42,415 nt of DNA, taken from a virus. Below are positions 7,945-15,847 of the stretch, in pieces. The stretch covers positions 1 to 42,415 of the IMG/VR virus record IMGVR_UViG_3300045454_000141; one strand, 5' to 3'. The notes beneath the pieces are model-generated. The model was not told the origin of the DNA. It did not search any database and worked only from the letters and a program-made list of their open reading frames with translations. Numbering within the stretch: the first letter of the stretch is position 1; each line of letters begins with the position of its first letter. The position numbers and the translations under genes are program-made.

Positions 7945-8185
7945 CTGCATCTCGATCGTCAACGAAGACCTACGGCAGCACAACACCAAGCTGTCGACCA
8001 CCTTCTCTCGCGTCGGAACGCAGCTGTTCGTTAGGCTGCTCATCCGCACCGAGAAGATCAATCCCCGCGGCAAAGGCGGGCCGATGCTCGTCACCCCGAG
8101 CTACTGCCCGTTCTGCGCCAGGAAGCTGGTCGAAGCCGACGAAGCTGAGCAGACGACTGAAACCGAAGGAGCCAACAATGCCTGA
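7934..8185 (+). CDS. Small Cys-rich (zinc-ribbon-like) hypothetical protein
   Basis: The 83-residue protein has MLCDC at the start and YCPFCARKL near residue 60. Together these could form one zinc site. The AAGGAG ribosome site ends about 6 bases before ATG 7934. It overlaps the end of the DnaA-like gene by 11 bp. Function unknown. Confidence 0.75.
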   Translation: MLCDCISIVNEDLRQHNTKLSTTFSRVGTQLFVRLLIRTEKINPRGKGGPMLVTPSYCPFCARKLVEADEAEQTTETEGANNA

Positions 8186-8876
8186 GACGCAACTACTCGA
8201 CCCGCAGGGGCGGCCTGTCGAGCAACCGCTCGCCGCTCACCAGCCGAAGATCGATGACGGCACCGTCGTGATCGGCGACAAGACCTTCATGCACGACAGC
8301 TCCGGCCGGCTGGTGCCGCTCGACCTGATCAAGCCGCAGCACCTGCTCGAAGATCAGACGGTGCGCAAAATCGTCGGCTACGCGCAGAGCCTGTCCGACC
8401 AGATCAGCCGCTTCCGCGGCCACACCTTCGACGACGTCACCAGCTTCGCCGAGCTGCTCGCCGAGCAATACGGCGCCAAGGTCGGCGGCAAGAAGGGCAA
8501 CGTCACGTTGGCGAGCTACGACGGCCTGTTCCGCGTCGTCGTGCAGGTCGCCGATCAGCTCGCCTTCGGGCCCGAGCTGCAGGTCGCCAAGTCGCTGGTG
8601 GATGCCTGCATCACGTCGTGGTCGGACGGCGCCCGCACCGAGATCCGCGCCCTCGTCGAGCACGCCTTCCAGGTCGACAAGGAAGGCCAGATCAACCGCG
8701 CCGCGCTGTTTCATCTACGCCGGCTGGAGATCGACGACGACAACTGGCGCCACGCCATGGCGGCGCTCGGCGATGCGATCCGCGTCGTCGGGTCGAAGCA
8801 ATACGTCCGCTTCTATCGCCGCGCGAACCTCGCGGCGCGCTGGGAGCCGATCACCATCGATCTGGCGGCGGCGTAG
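8178..8876 (+). CDS. DUF3164 family protein
   Basis: The 232-residue protein is recognised as DUF3164, a family regularly found in the early regions of Mu-like phages. Signs are IGDKTFMHDSSGRLVPLDLIKPQHLLED near the start, a helical middle, LVDACITSWSDGA, and the C-terminal RRLEIDDDNWRHAMAALGDAIRVVGSKQYVRFYRR. No catalytic motif is visible and no function is established for the family to my knowledge. The start at 8178 follows GAAGGAG and overlaps the upstream gene by 8 bp. Confidence 0.87.
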   Translation: MPETQLLDPQGRPVEQPLAAHQPKIDDGTVVIGDKTFMHDSSGRLVPLDLIKPQHLLEDQTVRKIVGYAQSLSDQISRFRGHTFDDVTSFAELLAEQYGAKVGGKKGNVTLASYDGLFRVVVQVADQLAFGPELQVAKSLVDACITSWSDGARTEIRALVEHAFQVDKEGQINRAALFHLRRLEIDDDNWRHAMAALGDAIRVVGSKQYVRFYRRANLAARWEPITIDLAAA

Positions 8877-8885
8877 GAGGCTGAC

Positions 8886-9044
8886 ATGCTGGCACTCGCG
8901 TTCTTCGCGCTGGGCGTTGGGGTTGCGGTGTTGGGTGACGACAGCAAGACCCGGCTGGAGTCGTTCTACGTGCGCGTGGGCGGGTTACTGGTTGTGCTGA
9001 TTTCCGGCTCGCACCTGATCGCGAAGCTGCAATGCGCGCAATGA
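8886..9044 (+). CDS. Small membrane protein
   Basis: The 52-residue protein has two hydrophobic stretches, residues 1-17 and about 31-45, joined by a charged loop (DDSKTRLESF). GGAGG lies six bases before the ATG. It could sit in the inner membrane with both ends on one side. Function unknown. Its short length makes it easy to miss. Confidence 0.6.
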   Translation: MLALAFFALGVGVAVLGDDSKTRLESFYVRVGGLLVVLISGSHLIAKLQCAQ

Positions 9045-9075
9045 GCACGACGCCGATGCCGATTAGGAGCTAGCG

Positions 9076-9318
9076 ATGGGGCGCCCTCGGTCGAACTGTT
9101 CGAAATGGTCGTCGCGAGACGCCTATAACGACTACATGCGCGAATACATGCGGCGCTATCGGGGCCGGCATGGCGCTGTCAGTCGTCAGGAGTATCGCGA
9201 GCCGCGGAATATGCAGCCGCCGCTCCCGAAGGGTGTCGTCGCATCCTACCGCGACCTCACCGGCGAAGTGATGGGTGATCCCCCGATCGGTCGATCAGCC
9301 CTCGATTTGAGGGGCTGA
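9076..9318 (+). CDS. Small hypothetical protein
   Basis: The 80-residue protein is Arg/Tyr-rich at the start (DAYNDYMREYMRRYRGRHG), a pattern typical of small phage DNA-associated proteins that begin with a GRPRSNCSKWSSRD-like AT-hook-type segment. A GGAG ribosome site precedes it. No family assigned. Confidence 0.6.
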   Translation: MGRPRSNCSKWSSRDAYNDYMREYMRRYRGRHGAVSRQEYREPRNMQPPLPKGVVASYRDLTGEVMGDPPIGRSALDLRG

Positions 9319-9322
9319 CGCG

Positions 9323-9529
9323 ATGCCCTGGGCGGACCGATCGTTGCCTCCCGAGCGCGACGACGATCCGCCGCCGACAACTCCCGCGCCGCTTGATGCG
9401 CTCGAAGCCGAGCGACGCGCCCTGATTGCCCAAGTTCGCCGCGGTGTCCATTCCAAGCGCCAGCGGCAGTTAGTTCACCAGATCGCGGCGCTGACGCTGG
9501 CGATCCTCAAAAAAGGCACAGGACGATGA
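9323..9529 (+). CDS. Small hypothetical protein
   Basis: The 68-residue protein has a Pro/Asp-rich N-terminus (DDDPPPTTPAP) and a C-terminal amphipathic helix pair (LDALEAERRALIAQVRR, then RQLVHQIAALTLAILKK). The stop overlaps the next start (ATGA). No family assigned. Confidence 0.6.
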   Translation: MPWADRSLPPERDDDPPPTTPAPLDALEAERRALIAQVRRGVHSKRQRQLVHQIAALTLAILKKGTGR

Positions 9530-9750
9530 GCCAGAACCCGGACGACAAGGTGGAAGGCCCCGCGCTGCAGGCCCTGCATCGCGATGCGGAGCGCTATCGC
9601 TGGCTGCGCGAGCGCGACGTCGAGACGATCTACATGGGCGGCGTGTTCGTCGGAAAAACGCCCGACAACATCGTGCTCAACGGCATCGACTGCGACGCCG
9701 CGGTCGACGCCGCCCGCATCGCCGAGCAGCAGCCGGACGCGGGAGAGTAG
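9526..9750 (+). CDS. Small hypothetical phage protein
   Basis: The 74-residue protein carries LHRDAERYRWLRERDVETI near the start. This DAERYRWLR motif recurs in small proteins of many phages and prophages, with an acidic DAAVDAAR end. Function unknown. It is coupled to its neighbours. Confidence 0.65.
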   Translation: MSQNPDDKVEGPALQALHRDAERYRWLRERDVETIYMGGVFVGKTPDNIVLNGIDCDAAVDAARIAEQQPDAGE

Positions 9751-9752
9751 CG

Positions 9753-9953
9753 ATGCGGACCTATGGCATCAAAACCACCACCTCGGTCGACCGTGTCGGC
9801 CACACCGTGCTGATCAGCATCGTCTGCGAGGACGAGCGGATCGCCGAGGCCGCCACCGAGCTGCTGCGCCGCCGCCAGCAGCACGGGGCGCTGTTCATCG
9901 ACCTGCAACGCCCGACCATGGTCCAGATCGAGGGGAGCTGCGAACGGCAATGA
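9753..9953 (+). CDS. Small hypothetical protein
   Basis: The 66-residue protein is predicted to be mostly beta strand (KTTTSVDRVGHTVLISIVCED) followed by a helix (AEAATELLRRRQQ). No recognised family. The stop overlaps the next start. Confidence 0.55.
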   Translation: MRTYGIKTTTSVDRVGHTVLISIVCEDERIAEAATELLRRRQQHGALFIDLQRPTMVQIEGSCERQ

Positions 9954-10378
9954 GCGAGATGGTGTCGAAGGCCTATCACGAGGCCAAGCTTGCCGAGGCG
10001 TATCGCCAGATCGAGACGATGCAGGAGACGATCGTCGAGCTGCGCCGCAAGCTGCTGCCGCAGCGGCGGCGCTTCCCGACGCAATGGAAGCTGTCGCCGG
10101 CACAAGACCGGATGCTCGCGGCGCTGGTCGACAGCGCACCGCTCGCGGCCTCGCACGAGCGGATCAAGATCGCCGCGTGCGGCCTCGCGGGCGGCGACAT
10201 CCTGCCGAACACGTTGACGATGCATGTCTGTTTCCTGCGCAAAAAGCTGCTCGCGCTCGGCTTCGGCCGGATCGAGTCGCACTGGAGCGTCGGGTACTTC
10301 CTGCGGCAGGAACACGCCGCCGCGATCAAGCTGGAAGCCGCCCGTGCGCTCGCCGCAGGCTGCGAGATGGCGTCATGA
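9950..10378 (+). CDS. OmpR-type winged-helix protein without receiver domain
   Basis: The 142-residue protein has a coiled coil (about residues 10-37) followed by a C-terminal winged helix (about 45-120). The recognition-helix region TLTMHVCFLRKKLLALG and the wing end SVGYFLRQE parallel the VDVHIxxLRxKL and GVGYRL parts of OmpR/PhoB regulators. There is no phosphoreceiver domain, so control would not be by phosphorylation. Its place in the late part of the early operon suggests a transcription role. Confidence 0.75.
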   Translation: MSEMVSKAYHEAKLAEAYRQIETMQETIVELRRKLLPQRRRFPTQWKLSPAQDRMLAALVDSAPLAASHERIKIAACGLAGGDILPNTLTMHVCFLRKKLLALGFGRIESHWSVGYFLRQEHAAAIKLEAARALAAGCEMAS

Positions 10379-11112
10379 AAAAGCCCCGCGGCTCCAGCGC
10401 CGTGATGGCGCAGCGGCAGGCGATCACTGCCGAGCAGATCGAGGCCGACCCGCGGGCCGACCTCGACTTCATGCCGACGCCGCCATGGGGCACGCGCTCA
10501 GGCCTACGCTACGTGATGCGGATCGATCCGCAGATCGGTCGACATCTCACCTGCTGGGACCCGTGCTGCGGAGAAGGCCATATGGCAGAGCCGCTGAAGG
10601 AGGTGTTCGGAAGGGTCTATGCATCCGACGTTTATCCGCACGGGTACGGCGCGGTCGGGTCGTTCGTCGGTGTCGATGGCCTCGGCCTCGGCGATTTGGC
10701 TCAGTGCCCGTTCAAGCCTGACTGGATCATTGCTAACCCGCCCTTCAAGCTCGCGCACAGCTTCGCGATCAGGGCGCTGGAAGAAGCAAGCCGGGGCGTT
10801 GCGCTGCTTCTGCGATTGCAGTGGTTGGAGTCGGAGGAACGCTACAATCTTTTCAGTCGGTTCGAACCGTATTGCATGGGCATCTTCGCCGAGCGGCTCG
10901 CGATGGTTCGATATGTCTGGGACCCCAAAGCCAGGTCGGCGACCGCCTATGCGTGGTTCGTCTGGACGCTTCCGACGTGGCCGGCCCGCGGCGAGACACC
11001 GACGTTTCCGACCATCGTCATTCCCTACGGCTGCAAAGCGCAGTTCACCTTGCCTTCCGATTATCGGCTCGCGAAGCCCTGCACTCCCCAACTGATCGGA
11101 GCCCAGCAATGA
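10375..11112 (+). CDS. Early DNA methyltransferase, probably N6-adenine type
   Basis: The 245-residue protein has an S-adenosylmethionine-binding motif I, WDPCCGEGHM, at 61-70. An acidic VYASDVYP strand end follows, then the catalytic motif IV IIANPPF at about 118-124. NPPF/NPPY chemistry fits transfer to an exocyclic amino group, most likely adenine N6. It starts by ATGA overlap, is transcribed early and ends coupled to gemA. Protection of phage DNA against restriction is the likely use; target sequence unknown. A second, late methyltransferase lies at the right end. Confidence 0.82.
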   Translation: MKKPRGSSAVMAQRQAITAEQIEADPRADLDFMPTPPWGTRSGLRYVMRIDPQIGRHLTCWDPCCGEGHMAEPLKEVFGRVYASDVYPHGYGAVGSFVGVDGLGLGDLAQCPFKPDWIIANPPFKLAHSFAIRALEEASRGVALLLRLQWLESEERYNLFSRFEPYCMGIFAERLAMVRYVWDPKARSATAYAWFVWTLPTWPARGETPTFPTIVIPYGCKAQFTLPSDYRLAKPCTPQLIGAQQ

Positions 11113-11720
11113 AAGCAGCATCAGCCGCCGCAGCCGACGTCACCGCACCGCAGATCGCGATGATCCACGTGCTCGCCAAGCAGGCCGGGCTCGACGAGGA
11201 CTGCCGGCGCGATGCGATCGAGCGGATCACCGGCAAGCGCTCGGCGCGGGAGCTGACCGCCGTCGAGGGCAGCGCGGTGATCGACCATTTGAAGAGCCTT
11301 TCAAAGGCGTCCGATATCGACGGGCCCTACGGCAAGAAGCTGCGCGCGCTGTGGATCAGCGGCTGGCACCTCGGCGTGGTGCACAATCGCACCGACAAGG
11401 CGATGCTCGCCTTCGTCGAGCGGCAGACCGGCATCGAGCGCACCCGCTGGCTCCGCGCCGCGGCTGACGCCCGCAAGGCCGTCGAGGCGCTGAAGCTCTG
11501 GATCTCGCGCGAGGGCGGCGTGCAGTGGCCCGCCGGTGAAGATCCGCTCGCCGTGCGCCGCGCGGTGATCGAAGCGCAGCGGAATCGCCTCTCGATCTTT
11601 GGTGCACCAGCCGACATTACGCGCTGCTGGGCCGACACCGCAGCTGATCTCGACAAGATCATCGCCGAACTCGGGGCCCGCCTGCGGGTCGCTCAGGCCG
11701 ATTGGGCGACGAGGTACTAA
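11109..11720 (+). CDS. gemA: GemA-like regulatory protein (Mu gp16 family)
   Basis: The 203-residue protein shows the GemA/DUF1018 N-terminal pattern: IAMIHVLAKQAGLDEDCRRDAIERITGKRSARELTAVEGSAVIDHLKS. A middle with YGKKLRALWISGWHLG and a long helical tail follow. In Mu, GemA modulates host gene expression and DNA supercoiling-related functions. It sits in the equivalent place, between the early genes and the Mor activator. Confidence 0.88.
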   Translation: MKAASAAAADVTAPQIAMIHVLAKQAGLDEDCRRDAIERITGKRSARELTAVEGSAVIDHLKSLSKASDIDGPYGKKLRALWISGWHLGVVHNRTDKAMLAFVERQTGIERTRWLRAAADARKAVEALKLWISREGGVQWPAGEDPLAVRRAVIEAQRNRLSIFGAPADITRCWADTAADLDKIIAELGARLRVAQADWATRY

Positions 11721-11723
11721 GCG

Positions 11724-11903
11724 ATGGCCAAGTCGACCACAGCCAAGCTCGCAGAGCAGTTGAAGTGGCTTCACAACCTCGCCGATGTCAGCCGCGAGGC
11801 GCACTTCGAGAAGCTGGCCGAAACCTACGGCGAAGGCTTCGCCGCAGCGGTGCGCAAAGAGTTCGAAAAACAGCAACAGGAGGCGCGCCATGCAAGGCGC
11901 TGA
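11724..11903 (+). CDS. Small helical hypothetical protein
   Basis: The 59-residue protein is mainly amphipathic helix (LAEQLKWLHNLADVSREAHFEKLAETYGEGF), with an Arg/Lys-rich end. It starts 3 bp after gemA. No family assigned. Codon use and tight packing support it. Confidence 0.55.
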   Translation: MAKSTTAKLAEQLKWLHNLADVSREAHFEKLAETYGEGFAAAVRKEFEKQQQEARHARR

Positions 11904-11909
11904 GGGGTT

Positions 11910-12143
11910 GTGACCAAGCTCGCTGACGTCCGCGTGTCCGATCACGCGCTGCTGCGCTTCCTGGAGCGCGCCGGCGGGATCGACGTCGAGGCGCTGCGCG
12001 GCGCCGTGGCGGCCTCGATCGCGCGGGCGACCGCGATGGCCGATCACCTCGGCGCCAAGGAATACACCATCGTCGTCGACGGCTTCGCCTACATCGTCCG
12101 CAACGGCACCGTCGCCACCGTGCACGAGGAGCGGCATCGGTGA
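11910..12143 (+). CDS. Conserved hypothetical phage protein
   Basis: The 77-residue protein begins with GTG after GAGGGG. It has SDHALLRFLERAGGIDVEALR, then LGAKEYTIVVDGFAYIVRNGTVATV, a helix followed by a beta hairpin. This pattern recurs in alphaproteobacterial prophages without known function. It overlaps the Mor-like gene by four bases. Confidence 0.65.
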   Translation: MTKLADVRVSDHALLRFLERAGGIDVEALRGAVAASIARATAMADHLGAKEYTIVVDGFAYIVRNGTVATVHEERHR

Positions 12144-12550
12144 GCTACGCCTGGCTGCCCGAGGTTCTGGCCGAAATCGCCGAGGCCGCCGGCCTCGACG
12201 CGGCGCTGCAGATCGCAGAGGAGCACGGCGGCACGCGGATGTCGTTTCCGGCCTTCCTGCCGGAGGGCGACCACTGGCTCACGACCTGCGTCGGCCGCGA
12301 GGCGGCCGAGAAGCTCTGCGCCCACTTCCGCCAGGGCACCGGCGGCGATGGATTCGGCGGCGCCTATGTGCTGATCCCGCGCGGGCCCACCGGCGCGATC
12401 GCCGGCGCCCGCCGGCGGATGGCGAAGGTGCTGCGCGAAGGCGGCTCGGCAGCCGACGCCGCCCGCGCCGCCGGCATGACCGAGCGGACCGCCTACCGCA
12501 CCAAGAAGCGCATCCGCGAGCGTGGTGACAAGCAAGGCGAGCTGTTCTAG
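12140..12550 (+). CDS. mor: Mor/C-family transcription activator of late genes
   Basis: The 136-residue protein has the Mor family build: an N-terminal dimerisation helix (LPEVLAEIAEAAGLDAALQIAEEHGG), a beta strand with the YVLIPRG turn, then a C-terminal helix-turn-helix (about 97-125, EGGSAADAARAAGMTERTAYRTKKR). In Mu, Mor and C bind as dimers upstream of middle and late promoters lacking a -35. Here only one such gene is seen and it is the last early gene. A 16-bp dyad lies upstream of the endolysin, protease and sheath blocks and is its likely target. The start is GTG. Confidence 0.87.
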   Translation: MSYAWLPEVLAEIAEAAGLDAALQIAEEHGGTRMSFPAFLPEGDHWLTTCVGREAAEKLCAHFRQGTGGDGFGGAYVLIPRGPTGAIAGARRRMAKVLREGGSAADAARAAGMTERTAYRTKKRIRERGDKQGELF

Positions 12551-12584
12551 GTTGCCGCTGCGCTCACGGCGCCTCTCTGCCTGA

Positions 12585-12629
12585 GCTGACACCTGTCAGC
12601 CGAACTCCGATCAGTCAGCACAGCTACGG
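12585..12629 (+). promoter_or_regulatory. Candidate activator-dependent late promoter, lysis/terminase block
   Basis: The dyad GCTGACACCTGTCAGC is at 12585-12600, with CTA of a -10-like element at 12624-12626, 24 bases after the dyad. No TTGACA-like -35 lies between. Taking CTA as -12 to -10 places the dyad at -51 to -36, the position I recall for Mor at Mu Pm. It lies in the 98-110 bp non-coding gap before the endolysin, like Mu Plys. Confidence 0.65.
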
Positions 12630-12660
12630 TCTTCCGCGTCATCACGCGATGGAGGCCGCC

Positions 12661-14034
12661 GTGCCGATCGAGATCAAGACCCACCGCATCTATCGCGACG
12701 GCAAGGCCGTAGGCTTCCAGCAGACCAAGAACATCGGCGGCCCGATCGTTCCCAAGGTCATCGTGCTGCACGACACCGCAGGCGATCTGTCGGGGCGCGG
12801 CTCGATCGCCTGGCTGAAGGGCGGCAAAGGCGCCTCGCAGAATTCCAGCGCGCATGTGGTGATCGGCCGCGACGGCACGATCACTCAGCTCGCCTCCATG
12901 AACGTCAAGACCTGGCACGCCGGCATCAGCGAATGGCAGGGCCGCGAGAACCTCAACGGCTGGTCGGTCGGCATCGAGATCGCCAATCCGGGTGGACCGC
13001 TGGTCGACCTCGGCGGCGGCGTCTACAAGGGCGGCGTCACTATCCACACCAAGAACGATCCGTCGCTCGTCGTCCGCCGCGGCCGGTTTCCGGCGCGCAC
13101 CGAGGACGGCAAACCGATGGCGACGAACGACGGGCTCTGGCTGGAGCACTCGCCGGAGCAGATCGACGCCGTGGTCGAACTGTGCCGCGCGCTGGTGGCG
13201 GCCTATCCGACCATCACCGAGATCGTCACCCATTGGATGATCGCGCCGACCCGCAAGGTCGACACCAACCCGCTGTTCCCGCTCGACGCGGTGCGGCGGC
13301 GAGTGTTCGCGATCACCAAGGTCGCGCGCTTCGCCGATCTCGACGACGAGTACGGTGATGAGCTGCAGCCCGGTTCATCGAGCGAGACCAGTGTCCTGCC
13401 GCCGCGTCCCGGCTCGGAGTTGAAGCCGGACTGGCCGGTGTCGACCGCCGCCGACGACGGCAACACCGACGGCCTCTACGCCGATCCGTTCCCGAAGGAC
13501 GAGCCGGCCGACAAGCCGGCGCTGCCGAAACCGCTGGTCGAGTTCGTCCAGCAGCGGCTGCGTGCGCTCGGCTACTACGAGGTCGGTAATATCGACGGCG
13601 ACTTCGCCGGCCGCACCGAAGACGCGCTGGTGACCTTCAAGCGTCACAACGGCCTGCCGCCGACCACCGATCTCGACGACGCCACGCTGCGGGCGCTGGC
13701 CGATGCCAGCCCGCGCGAGATCGGCGAGACGCGCGCCCGCGCCACCCCGAAGGAGTTGCGCAAGAGCGTGCCGGCGGTGCGGCAGGCCGGCCGCTCCAAG
13801 CTGCTGGCGTGGCTGCTCGGCGCGCCCTCGGCTGCGCTGGCCGTGCTGCAGGGCATCGCCGCCAACGTCTCCAGCGTGATGAGCGAGCTGGCGCCGATCA
13901 TCGGCTGGCTGTCCGCCGTGCCCGGCTGGCTGTGGGCGCTGGCGATCGTCGGCATCGCCGCCGGCATCTGGTGGTCCGCGCGCCGCGCCGAGGCCGAGAC
14001 GGTCGACGCCTATCGCGTCGGCCGGCTGACCTGA
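12661..14034 (+). CDS. Endolysin: N-acetylmuramoyl-L-alanine amidase with peptidoglycan-binding domain
   Basis: It cuts the amide bond between muramic acid and the stem peptide. The Amidase_2 domain has probable zinc ligands in VIVLHDT, VTHWMIAP and RKVDTNP, and a catalytic Glu in VGIEIANP. A PG_binding_1 domain follows (about residues 288-348: FVQQRLRALGYYEVGNIDGDF). Two hydrophobic C-terminal segments (APSAALAVLQGIAANVSS; GWLWALAIVGIAAGIWW) suggest membrane attachment, unlike the plain lysozyme of Mu. GTG 12661 has GGAGG five bases upstream. An in-frame ATG at 12649 without a ribosome site is the alternative. It is the first gene after the promoter-like dyad. Confidence 0.92.
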   Translation: MPIEIKTHRIYRDGKAVGFQQTKNIGGPIVPKVIVLHDTAGDLSGRGSIAWLKGGKGASQNSSAHVVIGRDGTITQLASMNVKTWHAGISEWQGRENLNGWSVGIEIANPGGPLVDLGGGVYKGGVTIHTKNDPSLVVRRGRFPARTEDGKPMATNDGLWLEHSPEQIDAVVELCRALVAAYPTITEIVTHWMIAPTRKVDTNPLFPLDAVRRRVFAITKVARFADLDDEYGDELQPGSSSETSVLPPRPGSELKPDWPVSTAADDGNTDGLYADPFPKDEPADKPALPKPLVEFVQQRLRALGYYEVGNIDGDFAGRTEDALVTFKRHNGLPPTTDLDDATLRALADASPREIGETRARATPKELRKSVPAVRQAGRSKLLAWLLGAPSAALAVLQGIAANVSSVMSELAPIIGWLSAVPGWLWALAIVGIAAGIWWSARRAEAETVDAYRVGRLT

Positions 14035-14043
14035 CGGGAGGGG

Positions 14044-14265
14044 ATGATGGATGTGTTTCCTCTGATCATGGCGTTCGCCGGGATCATCGCTGCGGTGATC
14101 CTGGCGATCATCATCGCGATGCGCGCCCGATGGGTGCACGAAACCTATGGGGCCGATTTCGGCTTCGCCGATCGCGTCGCCGCGGTGATGACGCCGGAGC
14201 TGTGGGCGTGGTCGGCGGCCGCCTTCGTGCTGATCGGCGTCGGCATGGCTGGGGGCGTGTCGTGA
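14044..14265 (+). CDS. Holin-like small membrane protein
   Basis: The 73-residue protein has two membrane segments: about residues 4-25 (FPLIMAFAGIIAAVILAIII) and 52-70 (LWAWSAAAFVLIGVGMAGG), with a charged loop between. Size, topology and place between endolysin and spanins fit a holin, but no family signature was recognised. GGGAGGGG lies immediately upstream. ATG 14047 is an equally good start. Confidence 0.68.
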   Translation: MMDVFPLIMAFAGIIAAVILAIIIAMRARWVHETYGADFGFADRVAAVMTPELWAWSAAAFVLIGVGMAGGVS

Positions 14266-14660
14266 TCTCGCTCGCCGCCCTCGCAGGATTCGCCGCGCGG
14301 CCGATCGGTAAGGCCGCGCTGATTGCTTTGGCGCTCGCCGCCCTGGTGGCGATCGGCGGCCTCGGCGCCTGGCGCGCCGCGGCCACGATCCGCGGCATGG
14401 TCGATGATGCCGCCGCCACCGCCAAGGCCGAGCGCGACGCGCACTGGCGCAGCCAGATCGCCGAGGCGAGCGCCAAGGTGGCGCGCGCCGAAGCCGAACA
14501 GGCCCGCGCCGCGATGGATGCGGAAGGCCGGATTAAGGCCTCTGAAAAGGCCAGTGAAGACGCCCGAAAAGAGCTGGAGAAACAGAATGCGGCGCTCAGT
14601 GATGGCGATCGTCGGTGTCTCGGCCGCGCTCGTGTCCGGCTGCTCAACCAAGCCCGGTGA
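14262..14660 (+). CDS. Rz: Rz-like inner-membrane spanin
   Basis: The 132-residue protein has one N-terminal membrane helix (about 18-37, AALIALALAALVAIGGLGAW) and a long periplasmic Ala/Glu/Lys coiled coil to about residue 115. This is the standard i-spanin design. With an o-spanin it fuses inner and outer membranes in the last lysis step. It starts with GTG overlapping the previous stop. The Rz1-like gene begins inside it in another frame, which strongly supports the call. Confidence 0.82.
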   Translation: MISLAALAGFAARPIGKAALIALALAALVAIGGLGAWRAAATIRGMVDDAAATAKAERDAHWRSQIAEASAKVARAEAEQARAAMDAEGRIKASEKASEDARKELEKQNAALSDGDRRCLGRARVRLLNQAR

Positions 14661-14862
14661 CGAGCCGACCGTGCTCTTGTCGATGACGCAGCCGACCGTG
14701 CCGCCGAGCGCGGCGCAGCCCTGCGATCCGCCCGTGCGGCTGCCCGATCGCGACCTCACCGAGAGCGAGACCTGGGACAATTGGGACCGTGACCGCTCGG
14801 CGCTGCGCTCCTGCGAAGGCCGCCGCGCCGCGGCCGTCGAGGCGATCGGGCCGCAGCCGTGA
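14587..14862 (+). CDS. Rz1: Rz1-like outer-membrane lipoprotein spanin
   Basis: The start lies within Rz in the +1 frame (ATG 14587, after GGAG) and runs 202 bp past it. A short signal peptide ends in the lipobox VSGC (MAIVGVSAALVSGCS). A Pro-rich mature part follows (PTVPPSAAQPCDPPVRLP), as in o-spanins. The extension of about 50 residues beyond typical Rz1 length is charged and ends in RSCEGRRAAAVEAIG. The partly embedded arrangement is classic for Rz/Rz1 pairs. Confidence 0.82.
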   Translation: MRRSVMAIVGVSAALVSGCSTKPGDEPTVLLSMTQPTVPPSAAQPCDPPVRLPDRDLTESETWDNWDRDRSALRSCEGRRAAAVEAIGPQP

Positions 14863-15080
14863 CCGATCAGCTCGACGAGGCGCAGGCGCTCGAACAGCGC
14901 GAGCGCGACGATTGCATCGCCCGCGCGGCCGGGCGGATCAAAGGCCGCGGCGCCACGCATTGCGTGGTGTGCGGCGAGCCGATCGACGAAGCCCGCCGCA
15001 AGGCGATGCCCTCGGCGACCCGGTGCATCGACTGTCAGGAAGGCCGCGAGCGGTGGAGCCGCTCGCACAGGGGGCGGTAA
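14859..15080 (+). CDS. TraR/DksA-type zinc-finger protein
   Basis: The 73-residue protein has a helical N-terminus (DEAQALEQRERDDCIARAAGRI) and a C4 zinc finger CVVCGEPI...RCIDCQE in its second half. This is the arrangement of short TraR-like DksA homologues that bind the RNA polymerase secondary channel. The N-terminal pair of acidic residues (DQLDEAQ) fits the family tip. It may shift host transcription without ppGpp. GTG start overlapping the Rz1 stop. Confidence 0.82.
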   Translation: MTDQLDEAQALEQRERDDCIARAAGRIKGRGATHCVVCGEPIDEARRKAMPSATRCIDCQEGRERWSRSHRGR

Positions 15081-15535
15081 TGGGAATGAGCTGGGCGGAG
15101 GCGGTGTCGCTGGCGAAAGACATCTGGTGGGTGTTGTCGGTGCCGGTCGCGGCGATCGGCCTCGCCGGGATGTACTACCTGCGCGGCCAGTTCCCGACGA
15201 AGGCCACCTTCGACGACCAGATCGAGGCGGTCACCACCTCGATCAGCGACCTGTCGAAGAAGATCGACGACAACGAGAAAAAGACCAGCGAGCGCATCGT
15301 CAAGAGCGAGCGCGAGACGAGCGAGCGGATGGCGAAGCTGGAAAGCGATGTTCGCCAACTGCCCGGCCGCACCGAGATGGAGCATCTCTCCGACCGGATC
15401 AGCCGGGTCGAGACGCAGGTTGCAGCCTCGGTCGAGACCATTAAGGGCGTCGAGAAGACGGCCAACAAGATCGACCGGACGCTCGAAATGATCCTGGGCC
15501 ACATGCTCGACGAGAAACGGGAGAAGATCGGATGA
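15080..15535 (+). CDS. DUF2730 family protein (Mu gp25-like)
   Basis: The 151-residue protein has one N-terminal membrane segment (about 18-34) and a long coiled coil of Ser/Glu/Lys-rich heptads (DDNEKKTSERIVKSERETSERMAK). This is the DUF2730 profile found just upstream of the small terminase genes in Mu-like phages. Role unknown. ATG 15086 is an alternative start. Confidence 0.78.
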   Translation: MGMSWAEAVSLAKDIWWVLSVPVAAIGLAGMYYLRGQFPTKATFDDQIEAVTTSISDLSKKIDDNEKKTSERIVKSERETSERMAKLESDVRQLPGRTEMEHLSDRISRVETQVAASVETIKGVEKTANKIDRTLEMILGHMLDEKREKIG

Positions 15536-15843
15536 GCGACACGCTTGCCGAAGTGTTCGACAAGGACCGCCGCCTCGTGCTGCTGCGGCTCCTAGCCGAA
15601 CAGGACAACTACGAACTGTCGGCGCCGCTGCTGACCAAGGCCGCCCAGGAGCTGCGCCACCGCGTCTATCCGGACGTGGTCGAGGCCGACATCGTGCTGC
15701 TCGATCAGCACCGCCTGGTCACGCGCAGCGAGATCGAGCTGAACGGGCGCAAGATGACGATCGCGACGCTCACCAAGCTCGGCCGCGACGTGGCGCACGG
15801 CCGGCCGCATCCGATGGTGGCGCGGCCAAGCCCGAAGGACTGA
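15532..15843 (+). CDS. Mu gp26-like winged-helix protein
   Basis: The 103-residue protein has KDRRLVLLRLLAEQDNYELS, then ADIVLLDQHRLVTRSEIELNGRKMTIATLTKLGRDVAHGR, a winged-helix layout. It occurs as a conserved gene between DUF2730 and the small terminase subunit in Mu-like phages. DNA binding is inferred. ATGA overlap with the upstream gene. Confidence 0.75.
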   Translation: MSDTLAEVFDKDRRLVLLRLLAEQDNYELSAPLLTKAAQELRHRVYPDVVEADIVLLDQHRLVTRSEIELNGRKMTIATLTKLGRDVAHGRPHPMVARPSPKD

Positions 15844-15847
15844 GGCG

